Positions 32,274 through 41,819 of a stretch of DNA of 64,000 bases are shown piece after piece. The notes below the pieces were generated by a model. That model worked only from the letters and a program-made list of their open reading frames with translations. It was not told where the DNA came from and did no database searches. How positions within the stretch are numbered: position 1 is the first letter of the stretch; each line of letters opens with the position of its first letter. The stretch is from Pseudomonas sediminis (lineage in GTDB: Bacteria; Pseudomonadota; Gammaproteobacteria; Pseudomonadales; Pseudomonadaceae). A program made the translations under genes and the position numbers. Location of the stretch: NCBI RefSeq assembly GCF_002741105.1, contig NZ_NIQU01000007.1:1-64000 (forward strand), given 5' to 3'.

Positions 32274-32903
32274 TCAGACCAGGCGGTGCTCCATGGCGTA
32301 ACGCACCAGGTCGGCCATCGAATGCGCGCCGAGCTTCTGCATCAGGCGCGCCTTGTGCGTGCTCACGGTCTTGTTGCTGATTGCCAGGTGCAGGGCAATG
32401 TCGTTGACCCCCTCCCCTCGCACCAGGCGCTCGAACACCGAGAACTCGCGCTCGGACAACTGCGCATGGGGCGGCCGAGAATCGGTCAGACCGACCTCGA
32501 AGACCATGCGGTCGGCCAACGCCGGGTCGATATAACGACCACCGCTGGCCACCTTGCGAATCGCCGTGATCAGCAGCGCCGGATCGCTGTCCTTGGTGGC
32601 ATAACCGGCGGCACCGGCCTTGAGCGCACGCGCCGCCATCTGCGCCTCGTCGTGCATCGACAGCACCAGGATAGCCGGCGCCTCGGTCAGAGCACGGATA
32701 CGCGGAATGGCCTCCAGACCGTTGACGCCGGGCATGGAGATATCCAGCAGCACCACGTCGCAAGGCGTGCGCCGCAGCACCTCTATCAGTTGCTCGCCAT
32801 TGCAGGCCTCGCCGGCAACCTCGAGATCACGCGCCATGCCGATCAGCTGCTTGATGCCTTCCCGCACGATGGTGTGGTCTTCGGCCACCAGTACCCGAAT
32901 CAC
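32274..32903 (-). CDS. agtR: NarL/FixJ-family response regulator (AgtR-like)
   Basis: A 209-residue two-component regulator. The receiver domain has the acidic pocket VAEDH, the phosphorylated aspartate in VVLLDISMPGVNG (residue 54) and the lysine in YATKDSD. The LuxR-type helix-turn-helix is in LVRGEGVNDIALHLAISNKTVSTHKARLMQKLG. The start is GTG 32901-32903, overlapping the sensor stop as GTGA and preceded by GAGGAGA at 7 bases. In P. aeruginosa AgtR controls agtABCD. Confidence 0.9.
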   Translation of the reverse strand: MIRVLVAEDHTIVREGIKQLIGMARDLEVAGEACNGEQLIEVLRRTPCDVVLLDISMPGVNGLEAIPRIRALTEAPAILVLSMHDEAQMAARALKAGAAGYATKDSDPALLITAIRKVASGGRYIDPALADRMVFEVGLTDSRPPHAQLSEREFSVFERLVRGEGVNDIALHLAISNKTVSTHKARLMQKLGAHSMADLVRYAMEHRLV

Positions 32904-35305
32904 GCTGCGATCTCCTCTTCCAGATTGATGCGCGCACACAGGGTAGTGCCCTCGCCCGGCAGGCTGTCAATCTGCAACTGGCCACCGAGCATGAGCATGC
33001 GCTCCTGCATACCGACCAGGCCGAAGGATTGTCCCGGCTTGCGCAGCGCCGGATCGAAGCCCTTGCCATCGTCGACCACCGACAGACACAGGCTGCCGCC
33101 CTCCTGCCACAAACGCACCTCGACGCTGTGCGCGCCAGCGTGGCGCATGATGTTGGTCAGCGCCTCCTGAAGGATGCGGAACATGCCGATGGCCTGGGCG
33201 TCCGGCAAGCGCGGCAGGTGCTCGGGCACTTCGACCAGGCAGGGAATCTGCGTGCGCTCCTCGAAGCGCCGCACCTGCCACTCGATGGCCGAGGCAATGC
33301 CGGCATCGAGAATCGGCGGGCGCAGCGCCGTAGCCACATCACGCACCAGCTGGAACAACTGGGCGATCAGGCGCTTCATGCTGTTGAGGCGTTCATCCAG
33401 TTCGGGAATCTGCCCGGCGCAAACCAGCTCGCACATCGCCGTCTCCAGCTTGAGTACGGTCAGCACCTGGCCCAGCTCGTCATGCACTTCACGGGCAATG
33501 CGCGCCTTCTCTTCCTCGCGCACGCTTTCCAGGTGCGCCGACAATTCGCGCAGACGCGCCCGCGAATCGGCCAGCGCCAGCTCGGCCAGCTTGTTCTCGG
33601 TGATGTCCCAGAGGATGCCGTCCCACACCACCCGACCATTGCCCAACGGCCGCGCGGTGGTACGGATGTCAGCCCATAGCACCTCCTGATCGGCAGTGAG
33701 GATGCGCCCCTGCCAGTACCAGTCGCTCTCGCCCTCCAGCGCCAGGGTCTGGCTATTGAGGTAGCTGCTCAGATCCTGCGGGTGCACCAGGCTGCGAATG
33801 CCACGCTCCTCACGCTGCAGATCCTGCGCTGGCCAGCCGACCATCTCCTGACTGGCCTCGCTGATGTAGGCGAAGTTGACCACCGCTCCCGGCCCAGCCC
33901 GCTCCAGACGAAACACCAGGCCAGGCACGTTACCGGCGATGCCCTTGAAGCGCGCCTCGCTCTCCTCCAGCGCTGCACGCGCACGGCGGCGCTCGGTCAC
34001 GTCGCTGAGAAACACCACCAGGTACTCAGCCTGGCGATAACGCAGAAAACTCAGCGACACGTCAGCCGGCATACGGCTGCCATCGGCACGCAGACAGTCC
34101 ACCTCGAAGCTGGGTGAGCCGTCGTCCTGCTCGCGCACGCGTTTCCACAGGTTAAGCCAGCGGTCCATATGCAGGCCGGGCTCCAACTGACTCAATGGCT
34201 TGTCCACCAACTCGCCGGGGGCGTAGCCGAGCATGCGTTCGGCGGCGCGGTTGGCGTAGCGCAGGTGGCTATCCCAGTTGACCCAAAGAATACCTACCGT
34301 GCTGTGATCGATGGAGAACTGGCTCAGGCGCAATGCCTCGGCGGCCTGCTGATGGCGATCCAGTTCGCCGCGTGCAGCCAACAGCCCACGCTCCAGCGAA
34401 CGTGTCTGCTGCCGCTGCCGATAAAGCGCTGTCGCACCGAGCATCAGAATCAGGGCGAAAAATAACGCCAGGGTCTTCCAGAAGCCGACGAAGTCGGTGG
34501 ATTGCGGATAGCGCAGCGGCATCCAGGTATCGCGCAACTCTTCCAGTTCACGGGCAGGCAGCGCTTGCAAAGTCCGGTCGACAATACCGGACAGAAGCGG
34601 CTGGTCACGCCGCGTAGCCAGGCGCAGCAGCTGCGGCAGGCCGATATCACCGACGATGCTCAAGCTGGAGAAACGCGATTCGCGGAGCAGCAGGCTGAGG
34701 CTCGCTTCATCCAGCACGGCGTAGCTGACTTCCTGGTTGAGCACCAGCAGCAAGGCGGCGCGCTCCGACGGAGTCGCACGCAGACGCAGGTTGGTGTGGG
34801 TGCGTTCCAGGTATTCGGCAGCCTGGCTCGGCGTGCGCAACGCGACCGTCTGCTCCAGCGGCAATTGATCGAGATCCACCGCACCGCTGCCACTGCGCTC
34901 GCCAACTACCAGATGCGGCACACGCAGGTAGGGCATGGAGTAATGCCAGATACGCAGACCAGCCGGCGTCTGCTGCAGCCCCGGCGCCAGGTCCACTTCA
35001 CCGGCGTTGGCGGCCTGATCCAGCGCCTCCTGGCTCGTATACAGGCGCCATTCGGGCGCGACACCCATGCCTTCGAGCAAGCGCTGCATCAGCTCGACAT
35101 TGGCGCCCGTCAGCTGCCGGTTCTGTCCGCGCTGCACCCAGGGCGCCTGCTGGATCAGACCCACGCGCAGCACTGGATGCTCCTTGAGCCAGGCACGCTG
35201 CTCTGCGTCGAAAGCCGGGCGCAATGGCATGCGCGCGCTCTCAGCCCAGACGCCGGATGTCGCCACTATCAACAGGTAAATAAGGGAACGGAGAAGGGAC
35301 TTCAT
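32900..35305 (-). CDS. agtS: Sensor histidine kinase with periplasmic binding-protein domain (AgtS-like)
   Basis: An 801-residue membrane sensor. Signal sequence (1-21), a periplasmic SBP-type-3 domain (about 28-262), one membrane helix (about 276-295), two PAS domains (about 325-440 and 450-572), then a HisKA_3 domain with the phospho-accepting histidine at 608 (EVHDELGQ) and a HATPase_c domain (GMQERMLMLGGQLQ, SLPGEGTTL). The periplasmic domain would bind the inducing solute directly. It is translated into agtR through a 4-base overlap. In P. aeruginosa the AgtS system responds to 5-aminovalerate/GABA and is also reported to respond to peptidoglycan fragments. Confidence 0.9.
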   Translation of the reverse strand: MKSLLRSLIYLLIVATSGVWAESARMPLRPAFDAEQRAWLKEHPVLRVGLIQQAPWVQRGQNRQLTGANVELMQRLLEGMGVAPEWRLYTSQEALDQAANAGEVDLAPGLQQTPAGLRIWHYSMPYLRVPHLVVGERSGSGAVDLDQLPLEQTVALRTPSQAAEYLERTHTNLRLRATPSERAALLLVLNQEVSYAVLDEASLSLLLRESRFSSLSIVGDIGLPQLLRLATRRDQPLLSGIVDRTLQALPARELEELRDTWMPLRYPQSTDFVGFWKTLALFFALILMLGATALYRQRQQTRSLERGLLAARGELDRHQQAAEALRLSQFSIDHSTVGILWVNWDSHLRYANRAAERMLGYAPGELVDKPLSQLEPGLHMDRWLNLWKRVREQDDGSPSFEVDCLRADGSRMPADVSLSFLRYRQAEYLVVFLSDVTERRRARAALEESEARFKGIAGNVPGLVFRLERAGPGAVVNFAYISEASQEMVGWPAQDLQREERGIRSLVHPQDLSSYLNSQTLALEGESDWYWQGRILTADQEVLWADIRTTARPLGNGRVVWDGILWDITENKLAELALADSRARLRELSAHLESVREEEKARIAREVHDELGQVLTVLKLETAMCELVCAGQIPELDERLNSMKRLIAQLFQLVRDVATALRPPILDAGIASAIEWQVRRFEERTQIPCLVEVPEHLPRLPDAQAIGMFRILQEALTNIMRHAGAHSVEVRLWQEGGSLCLSVVDDGKGFDPALRKPGQSFGLVGMQERMLMLGGQLQIDSLPGEGTTLCARINLEEEIAA

Positions 35306-35418
35306 GCACGGTGAATCCGCTGACGCGATTGCTTACCTTACTCCAGTCTTTCGCTAATGGCCTGACAAAAGCGAAGCTCGGCATTAGGCTCTGTAGCAGA
35401 CCCCAAGGAGCTTCATCG

Positions 35419-36417
35419 ATGCGCCTGAACTCACTCGCACTGCTCGGTTTCTGTCTGCTCTGCGCCACCACGAGCTGGGCCCAGGAACCGACCGGGGATG
35501 CCCAGAGCGCCACGCCTGGCGAAGCCGATACGCCGGCCTCGAACGAGCGGCCGTCTCTACCCGAGCGTAGCGTCAGCGATGCGCTGACGCTGGAGCAGCG
35601 CCTGGACAAACGTGAGCAGCAGATGCTGCAGGCCGGCGCCGAAAGTTTCCTAGCACTATGGCTGCCGGCCAACGTCGGCGAACCCAGCGGTGCGGTGATT
35701 CTGCTACCCGGTGACGTGGAAAACGCCGACGGCGCCGCCGCAGTGGGCCCGCTACGACGCAAGCTGCCTGACGCCGGCTGGCACAGTCTGAGCCTGACAC
35801 TACCGGACCCGGACGGAGACCCGCTGCCGCTACGTGATGCAAGCGCCGAAACCGCAGCGGCGCCCGCTGATTCTGCAAGTACCGAGACAGCTCCCGCTGC
35901 CGATAGCCCGCCACAGCCACCGGAAACACAAGCCACACAGGCCACGGACAGCGGCACAATCAGCCCGGATCAACGGCGCCAGGCCCATGTCGAACGCGTG
36001 ATGGCGCGCATCGATGCCGCCATCGCCTTCGCCAGCCAACAGCAGGCCAAGGAAATCGTCCTGCTTGGCCACGGCAGCGGCTCCTACTGGGCCGCACGCT
36101 ACCTGAGCGAACGCAAACCCGCGAATGTCCAGAACCTGCTGATGGTGGCGGCGGATGTACCGGCAGGGTTCGCCCCGCCGCTGGACGAACTGGTCGTCCA
36201 ACTGCCGGTGGCCACTGGCGACTTCTTCTACAAGGATCAGGCCACCGACCGCACGGCTGCCCTGAAACGTCTGCAAGCCAGCAAGCGGGCCAAGCTGCCC
36301 ACCTATGTACAGGTAGCGATGAAGGCGCTGCCGGGCAACCTGGATGTCCAGGAGGAGCAGCTGTACCGCCGTCTACGCGGCTGGTTGAAGCTGCATATTC
36401 GCGCTGCGGGCAGCTAA
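35419..36417 (+). CDS. Exported DUF3530 alpha/beta-hydrolase-like protein
   Basis: A 332-residue protein with a signal peptide (about 1-19, ending in TSWAQ) and an alpha/beta-hydrolase-like body. A nucleophile-elbow-like GHGSGSYWAARYL is seen at about 217-229, and FLALWLPANVGEPSGAVILLPGD near 79-101. An Ala/Thr/Pro/Ser low-complexity insert (about 137-180) interrupts the fold. The ATG at 35419 follows AAGGAG at 8 bases; the frame is open 36 codons upstream, overlapping the agtS start region, but that part is not signal-like. Function unknown. Its stop overlaps the convergent djlA stop. Confidence 0.8.
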   Translation: MRLNSLALLGFCLLCATTSWAQEPTGDAQSATPGEADTPASNERPSLPERSVSDALTLEQRLDKREQQMLQAGAESFLALWLPANVGEPSGAVILLPGDVENADGAAAVGPLRRKLPDAGWHSLSLTLPDPDGDPLPLRDASAETAAAPADSASTETAPAADSPPQPPETQATQATDSGTISPDQRRQAHVERVMARIDAAIAFASQQQAKEIVLLGHGSGSYWAARYLSERKPANVQNLLMVAADVPAGFAPPLDELVVQLPVATGDFFYKDQATDRTAALKRLQASKRAKLPTYVQVAMKALPGNLDVQEEQLYRRLRGWLKLHIRAAGS

Positions 36418-37175
36418 CGTATTCCGCGACGCTGGCGGATCAACGCATAGGCCTGATGCAGCTGACGCGTGGTGTCGGTGGCTTCGCGAATGCGTTCAGG
36501 CGAGGCTCCCGAACCAGCCAGTTTGTCCGGGTGGTGCCGGCTGAGCAGGCGCCGGTAAGCGCGCTTGATCTGCTCAGGCTCGCTGCCTTCATTGACACCT
36601 AGCAACCGCAACGCCTCCTGATAACTGCCGCCCGCTGGCGCAGGTTGCTGGCTGCGACGTGGTGCGTACTCCTCGCCCAGGCTATCGAGTCGGGCGCTGT
36701 CCCAGCCGAGCCACTTGCCCCAGAGCAGGATCAACTCATGCTCGCTGGCAGACACCCGCCCATCGACCCAGGCCATGCGCCAGCAAGCTCGCAGCATGGC
36801 ATCGGCACGCTCGCGTTGACGCTGCAGCGGGGCACGTAGGTTGTCCCGTCCGGTCTTGCCACGGGCGAAGGCTTCGATGGCACGACGCTGAGCCATCGCG
36901 TCCAACCCCAGCCGCTGCATTTCCGAACGCGCCTGCTGTATATGGCTCTGTACAACCCGGCCGTCACTCTTGGCCAGACGTCCCAGCATCAGAAACAACA
37001 AGTCGTCATCCGTCGGCGCAGCACGACCGCCCAGACGCTCACGCAGATTGTCCCAGCCATGCAGGCGCAGGCGACGGTCCAGCACCTGCCCAAGTAGACC
37101 GCCTAGCAGTGCACCCGGAATGCTGGCCAGAGCGAGCCCGGCCGCCGCTCCGAGCATGGTGGCCGGCCACAACAC
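36414..37175 (-). CDS. djlA: DnaJ-like co-chaperone DjlA
   Basis: A 253-residue membrane-anchored J-protein that stimulates DnaK. It has an N-terminal membrane helix rich in Gly/Ala (about 3-31), a TerB-like alpha-helical domain (about 55-160, LMLGRLAKSDGRV and ACWRMAWVDGRVSASE) and a C-terminal J domain (about 183-253) with the HPD motif in RHHPDKLAGSG. It starts directly after murU, so the two are likely co-transcribed. Confidence 0.9.
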   Translation of the reverse strand: MLWPATMLGAAAGLALASIPGALLGGLLGQVLDRRLRLHGWDNLRERLGGRAAPTDDDLLFLMLGRLAKSDGRVVQSHIQQARSEMQRLGLDAMAQRRAIEAFARGKTGRDNLRAPLQRQRERADAMLRACWRMAWVDGRVSASEHELILLWGKWLGWDSARLDSLGEEYAPRRSQQPAPAGGSYQEALRLLGVNEGSEPEQIKRAYRRLLSRHHPDKLAGSGASPERIREATDTTRQLHQAYALIRQRRGIR

Positions 37176-37847
37176 TTAACGTGCCTCCTGCAGCAAACGT
37201 TCGACTTCAGCCAGGCGCTCGTGCGTACCAACGTCGACCCAACAGCCACCATAGTGCTCGCCAGTGACCTGCCCGGCCGCCATGGCCTCACGCAGCAGCG
37301 GCGCCAGCTTAAAGGCGCCCGGCGCAGAGCCGGCGAACAGACGCGGATGCAGCACGGCGAGACCGCTGTAGGTCAGCCGTTCACCTGTCGCCTCGCCGTC
37401 ATGGACCTGACCTGCCGCGAGAATGAAATCGCCCTGCGCGTGATGGGCCGGGTTATCCACCAGCACCAGATGCGCCAGACCGACAAGCGGCTGGCGCAGC
37501 GCGGCGAAAGCGTAATCGGTGAAAACATCGCTATTGACCACCAGAAACGGCTCAGCGCCCAGCAGCGGCAGGGCCTTGAAGATGCCGCCGCCCGTTTCCA
37601 GGGGCTCGCCTTCGGAGGAATAGACGATACGCACGCCAAAGCGCGCGCCATCGCCCAGGTAATCCTCGATCTGCTGGCCTAGCCAGGCATGGTTGATCAC
37701 CAGCTCGGTGAAGCCCGCAGCAGCTAGGGCGCGGATGTGGTACTCGATCAACGGCACACCCGCCGCCTTTACCAGCGGCTTGGGCGTATGCAGGGTCAAT
37801 GGCCGCATGCGCTCGCCCTTGCCCGCCGCGAGGATCATCGCCTTCAT
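37176..37847 (-). CDS. murU: N-acetylmuramate alpha-1-phosphate uridylyltransferase MurU
   Basis: Converts MurNAc-alpha-1-phosphate and UTP to UDP-MurNAc, bypassing de novo MurNAc synthesis and its fosfomycin-sensitive MurA step. The 223-residue nucleotidyltransferase has MILAAGKGERMRPLT (3-17), the catalytic region VNSDVFTDYAF and YSGLAVLHP. It overlaps amgK by 4 bases. Together with anmK (3.0 kb) and amgK it forms the Pseudomonas-type recycling route; the MurNAc-6-P phosphatase MupP is not in this window. Confidence 0.93.
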   Translation of the reverse strand: MKAMILAAGKGERMRPLTLHTPKPLVKAAGVPLIEYHIRALAAAGFTELVINHAWLGQQIEDYLGDGARFGVRIVYSSEGEPLETGGGIFKALPLLGAEPFLVVNSDVFTDYAFAALRQPLVGLAHLVLVDNPAHHAQGDFILAAGQVHDGEATGERLTYSGLAVLHPRLFAGSAPGAFKLAPLLREAMAAGQVTGEHYGGCWVDVGTHERLAEVERLLQEAR

Positions 37848-38869
37848 GCACGTGCCCCTTCATCTTTCGCCAGGCTGGCGAACAGCTCACCCAGCTCGGC
37901 GAGCTCCGGCCGACGTGCCAAAACGGCCTCTATATAAGAGAAGAAACGCGGTACGTCGCCCAGGTACTTGGGCTTGCCATCGCGGTGACAGATGCGCGCG
38001 AAGATGCCGATGACCTTGAGGTGGCGCTGCACGCCCATCAGGTCGCTGGCCCGTAGAAAGTCGTCGAGCGATGCCTGCACCGGAATACCCGCCGCCTTGG
38101 CGCGCTCCCAATACCCCTGCAGCCAGTCCTGCACGCGCGCCTCGGGCCAGCTGAGGAATGCATCCTTGAACAGACAGGTGATGTCGTAGGTGACCGGGCC
38201 GTTGACGGCATCCTGAAAATCCAGCACGCCGGGGTTGGGCGCGCTCTGCATCAGGTTGCGCGGCATGAAGTCGCGATGCACCACCACCTTGGGCTGTTCC
38301 AGGGCGCTGTCGATAAGCAACCGACTGATGCGCTGCCAGGCGGCGTCCTGCTCGGCGGTAAAGCTGCGCCCCAGGTGACGCTGCACGTACCACTCGGGAA
38401 ACAACTGCAACTCACGACGCAGCAACGCCTCATCGTAATGCGGCAGATGGCTGTCGAGCGGCAAGCGCTGCTGCCGCAGCAAGGCCTCGATGGCATCGTC
38501 GAACAGTTGGTCGGCGTTGTGCTCGTTGATCACATCCAGATAGGTCTGGCGGCCCAGGTCATCGAGAATCAGGAAGCCCTGCTCAAGATCGGCAGCCAAT
38601 ACCTGTGGCACATGCACACCTGCACTAGCCAGCAAGGCCGCAATACGGACGAACGGCTCGCAGTTCTCCTGGGGCGGTGGCGCATCCATCAGAATCAGGC
38701 TGCGCTCACCGGCCTGCCAACGAAAATAGCGGCGAAAGCTGGCGTCGCTGCTGGCGGGAGTGAGCTCGGCCTCCGGGACCGCTCCCCAGTCGCGTGCTGC
38801 GAACAGGAGGGGCAGTTGCTCGGCAAGCCATGTTTGCAGCTGTTGCAGACGTACATCGTGTTCAGACAT
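37844..38869 (-). CDS. amgK: N-acetylmuramate/N-acetylglucosamine kinase AmgK
   Basis: An anomeric sugar kinase that makes MurNAc-alpha-1-phosphate for MurU. The 341-residue product has the aminoglycoside-phosphotransferase fold: nucleotide loop SSDASFRRYFRW, catalytic loop VVHRDFMPRNLM and the metal-binding VLDFQDAVNG. The ATG at 38867-38869 (MSEHDVRLQQ) follows GGAG at 7 bases; thirteen upstream codons are rejected. It is divergent from lptD, as in P. aeruginosa. Confidence 0.93.
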   Translation of the reverse strand: MSEHDVRLQQLQTWLAEQLPLLFAARDWGAVPEAELTPASSDASFRRYFRWQAGERSLILMDAPPPQENCEPFVRIAALLASAGVHVPQVLAADLEQGFLILDDLGRQTYLDVINEHNADQLFDDAIEALLRQQRLPLDSHLPHYDEALLRRELQLFPEWYVQRHLGRSFTAEQDAAWQRISRLLIDSALEQPKVVVHRDFMPRNLMQSAPNPGVLDFQDAVNGPVTYDITCLFKDAFLSWPEARVQDWLQGYWERAKAAGIPVQASLDDFLRASDLMGVQRHLKVIGIFARICHRDGKPKYLGDVPRFFSYIEAVLARRPELAELGELFASLAKDEGARA

Positions 38870-38993
38870 CAAGGGGTCTCCGACGGCGCTAGCCGTTGCG
38901 CGGGTCATGCTTTATTATCCAGCATCTTTTTCAGCCCATCGAGAGGCGTGCGGCCCCTGGGCCGATAGCGCGCAGGAAGCCCGGACTAACAAG

Positions 38994-41819
38994 ATGGCAG
39001 TAAAATACCCCGCGTTCCGCAAGAAATTCCCGCTGCTGGTCACCGGCAGCCTCCTGGCCTTACAGCCCGCGTTCAGCCTACAGTCCTTTGCCGCCGAGCA
39101 ATACGATTGCCAGGCATCGCCCACGGGCGGCTGGGCCTGCGCGCCGAAATCGGCGGCCAGCGCCCTGCCTCCGCGTCCAGTGCACAGCCGCGATGCTGTC
39201 AGCTCGGGTGGCACCACCAGCGAGGCGGTAGCCAAGCAGGATGCTGCCCCGGTGCTGGTCACCGAGAGCAAGGGCCGTGCCCTCACCTCGCGCAGCCCCG
39301 ATTACAGTCACTTGGACTGGGTCCCGCGCGATAAGTTGACTGCCGCGCAGTTGGCCGAGGCTGGCCCTTACTGTGCAGGCGCCTATGTCGAGCCGCTGCG
39401 TCCGGGCATGGATGACACCACGCCGCTGGACGAGTCGCCGATGTTCGTTTCCGCCAAAGCCTCGCGCTTCGAGCAGGAAAAGCAGGTCGCTACCCTCGCC
39501 GGTGATGTCGTCCTGCGTCAGTCCGGCATGCAGGTCGAGGCCGACGAGGCCAGCCTGCACCAGACGGAAAACCGTGGCGAACTGGTCGGCAACGTACGCC
39601 TGCGCGACAAGGGCATGCTGGTGGTCGGCGACCGTGCCGAACTGCAGCTGGATAATGGTGAAGCCCGTATCGACAATGCCGAATACGTGATGCACCAGGC
39701 AAAGGTGCGCGGTAGCGCGCTCTACGCCAAGCGCGAAGAGACCGCAATCATCCGCCTCAAGGATGGCACCTACACCCGTTGCGAGCCGGGCGACAACGCT
39801 TGGCACCTGAAGGGCAACAACGTCACCTTGAACCCGGCGACCGGCTTCGGCACCGCCACCAACGTGACGCTGCGGGTCAAGGACATTCCGGTGTTCTACA
39901 CCCCGTACATCTACTTCCCGATCGACGACCGTCGCCAGTCCGGCTTCCTGCCGCCGAGCATCGGCACGTCGAGCAGCAACGGTTTCTCGCTGCAAACGCC
40001 GTACTACTTCAACCTGGCGCCGAACTACGACGCCACGCTGTATCCGACCTACATGGCCAAACGCGGCCTGCTGATGGAAGGTGAGTTCCGCTACCTGACC
40101 GAGAGTAGCGAAGGCCAGGTCGGCGGCGCATGGCTGAACGACAGCGAAGACGAGCGCAAACTGCAGTCCGAGTACGAAGATCAGCGCTGGATGTACAGCT
40201 GGCAGCATAAGCAGGGCCTGAACTCGCGCCTGCTTGCCGAAGTCGACTACACCGATATCAGCGACCCGTACTACTTCCAGGATCTCGATACCGATCTGGG
40301 CATCGACAAGCAAACCTACGTAGACCAGCGCGGCACGCTGACCTATCGCGGTGACAGCTATACCGCACGCCTGAACGTGCATGCATACGAACTGGCTAAC
40401 ATCACCGATGTAACGCCATATGATCGCCTGCCGCAGATCACCCTGGATGGCAAACTGCCGTTCAATCCGGGTGGCCTGGACTTCACCTATGGCACCGAAT
40501 ACGTGCGCTTTGATCGCAACCTGCGCTCGGGCTTCTTCACTGACAAAGACGGGGTAACCGGCCGGCCGCAAGACCTCTGGTACGACGAACGTCTGACCGG
40601 ACTGGACCGTGCAGATGGTGAACGTCTGCACCTGGAGCCAGGCGTTGCTCTGCCACTGAACTGGAACTGGGGTTTCATCAAGCCTCAAGTCAAGTACCTG
40701 CAGACGCAGTACCAGGTAAACCTCGACGGTCAAGGCAAGGCAGATCTGGCAACCAATGACCCCGAAAGCCAGTGGTTCGGTGTCGACTACAAGCGCTCGC
40801 CCAACCGTGGCGTGGGCCTGCTCAGCGTTGACAGCGGCCTGTATTTCGACCGCAACACCCAGCTGTTCGGCAAAGATTTCCGCCAGACCCTGGAACCGCG
40901 TGCTTTCTACCTCTATGTGCCGGAAGAAGACCAGACCGACATCCCGGTGTTCGATACGGGCGAGCCGACCTTCAGCTACGCCTCGCTGTGGCGTGAAAAC
41001 CGCTTCAGTGGCAAGGATCGCATCGGTGACGAGAACAAGCTGTCGCTGGGCGTGACCAGCCGCTGGATCGAGCCGAACGGCTTCGAGCGCCAGCGCTTCA
41101 GCATCGGCCAGGCGTTCTACTTCGAAGACCGCAAGGTTCAACTGCCGGGTATCGACTACCGTACCCGCCAGGAAGCTACCGCCGATGTGTCGCCTTATGC
41201 GCTGGAGTACCTGTATCGCTTCAATCGCGACTGGCGTTTCTCGTCCACCTTCAACTGGGATCCGGACCAACACGCCACCCGCTCGGGCAGCGCGATGTTC
41301 CACTACCAGCCGGAAGCCAATCCGGGCAAGATCGTCAACTTCGGCTATCGCTATCGTAACGACACCGTGCGTTATGACCGTGACAGCGGTACCTGGACAA
41401 CCAACCCGGACTACGGCACCCCAACAATTTCCGATGGCGCTGGCGGTACGATCGCGAACCCCAACTACATCAAGAACTACTACAAGATCGACCAGCATGA
41501 CTTCTCCGTCATCTGGCCGCTGGCTCCGCAGTGGAGCCTGATCTCGCGCTGGCAGTACGACTATGGCCGCAACCGTACTCTCGAAGCCTTCGGTGGTTTC
41601 GAATACGACAGCTGCTGCTGGAAGCTGCGCCTGATCAACCGCTACTGGATCGATTACGACGAAGTCAGCCTCGACCCATCGCGCAACGACGAGCCGGACC
41701 GCGGCATCTTCCTGCAGATCGTCCTCAAGGGCCTCGGCGGCGTTGTTGGCAACAAGGTGGAAACTTTCCTCGACCAAGGCATTCAAGGTTACCGTGAACG
41801 TGAAGACCAAGCTTTCTGA
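38994..41819 (+). CDS. lptD: LPS-assembly outer-membrane protein LptD
   Basis: The beta-barrel that, with LptE, inserts lipopolysaccharide into the outer leaflet. The 941-residue product has a signal peptide (about 1-34), the periplasmic beta-jellyroll/OstA domain (about 140-290) and a long C-terminal barrel with many alternating aromatic strands. Cysteines that form the inter-domain disulfides are visible at 39 and 49 near the N-terminus and as a consecutive pair at 874-875 (DSCCWK), as in E. coli. The ATG at 38994 begins MAVKYPAFRKK; the frame is open 78 codons further upstream over amgK, which is not coding. It overlaps surA by 20 bases. Confidence 0.95.
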   Translation: MAVKYPAFRKKFPLLVTGSLLALQPAFSLQSFAAEQYDCQASPTGGWACAPKSAASALPPRPVHSRDAVSSGGTTSEAVAKQDAAPVLVTESKGRALTSRSPDYSHLDWVPRDKLTAAQLAEAGPYCAGAYVEPLRPGMDDTTPLDESPMFVSAKASRFEQEKQVATLAGDVVLRQSGMQVEADEASLHQTENRGELVGNVRLRDKGMLVVGDRAELQLDNGEARIDNAEYVMHQAKVRGSALYAKREETAIIRLKDGTYTRCEPGDNAWHLKGNNVTLNPATGFGTATNVTLRVKDIPVFYTPYIYFPIDDRRQSGFLPPSIGTSSSNGFSLQTPYYFNLAPNYDATLYPTYMAKRGLLMEGEFRYLTESSEGQVGGAWLNDSEDERKLQSEYEDQRWMYSWQHKQGLNSRLLAEVDYTDISDPYYFQDLDTDLGIDKQTYVDQRGTLTYRGDSYTARLNVHAYELANITDVTPYDRLPQITLDGKLPFNPGGLDFTYGTEYVRFDRNLRSGFFTDKDGVTGRPQDLWYDERLTGLDRADGERLHLEPGVALPLNWNWGFIKPQVKYLQTQYQVNLDGQGKADLATNDPESQWFGVDYKRSPNRGVGLLSVDSGLYFDRNTQLFGKDFRQTLEPRAFYLYVPEEDQTDIPVFDTGEPTFSYASLWRENRFSGKDRIGDENKLSLGVTSRWIEPNGFERQRFSIGQAFYFEDRKVQLPGIDYRTRQEATADVSPYALEYLYRFNRDWRFSSTFNWDPDQHATRSGSAMFHYQPEANPGKIVNFGYRYRNDTVRYDRDSGTWTTNPDYGTPTISDGAGGTIANPNYIKNYYKIDQHDFSVIWPLAPQWSLISRWQYDYGRNRTLEAFGGFEYDSCCWKLRLINRYWIDYDEVSLDPSRNDEPDRGIFLQIVLKGLGGVVGNKVETFLDQGIQGYREREDQAF

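Noticed and set aside
39078..41810. A 910-codon open frame on the minus strand
   Set aside because: It lies fully antisense to lptD, whose signal peptide, barrel strands and paired cysteines are clear. Long antisense frames are common in GC-rich DNA with strong third-position bias; the antisense product has no recognisable domain.
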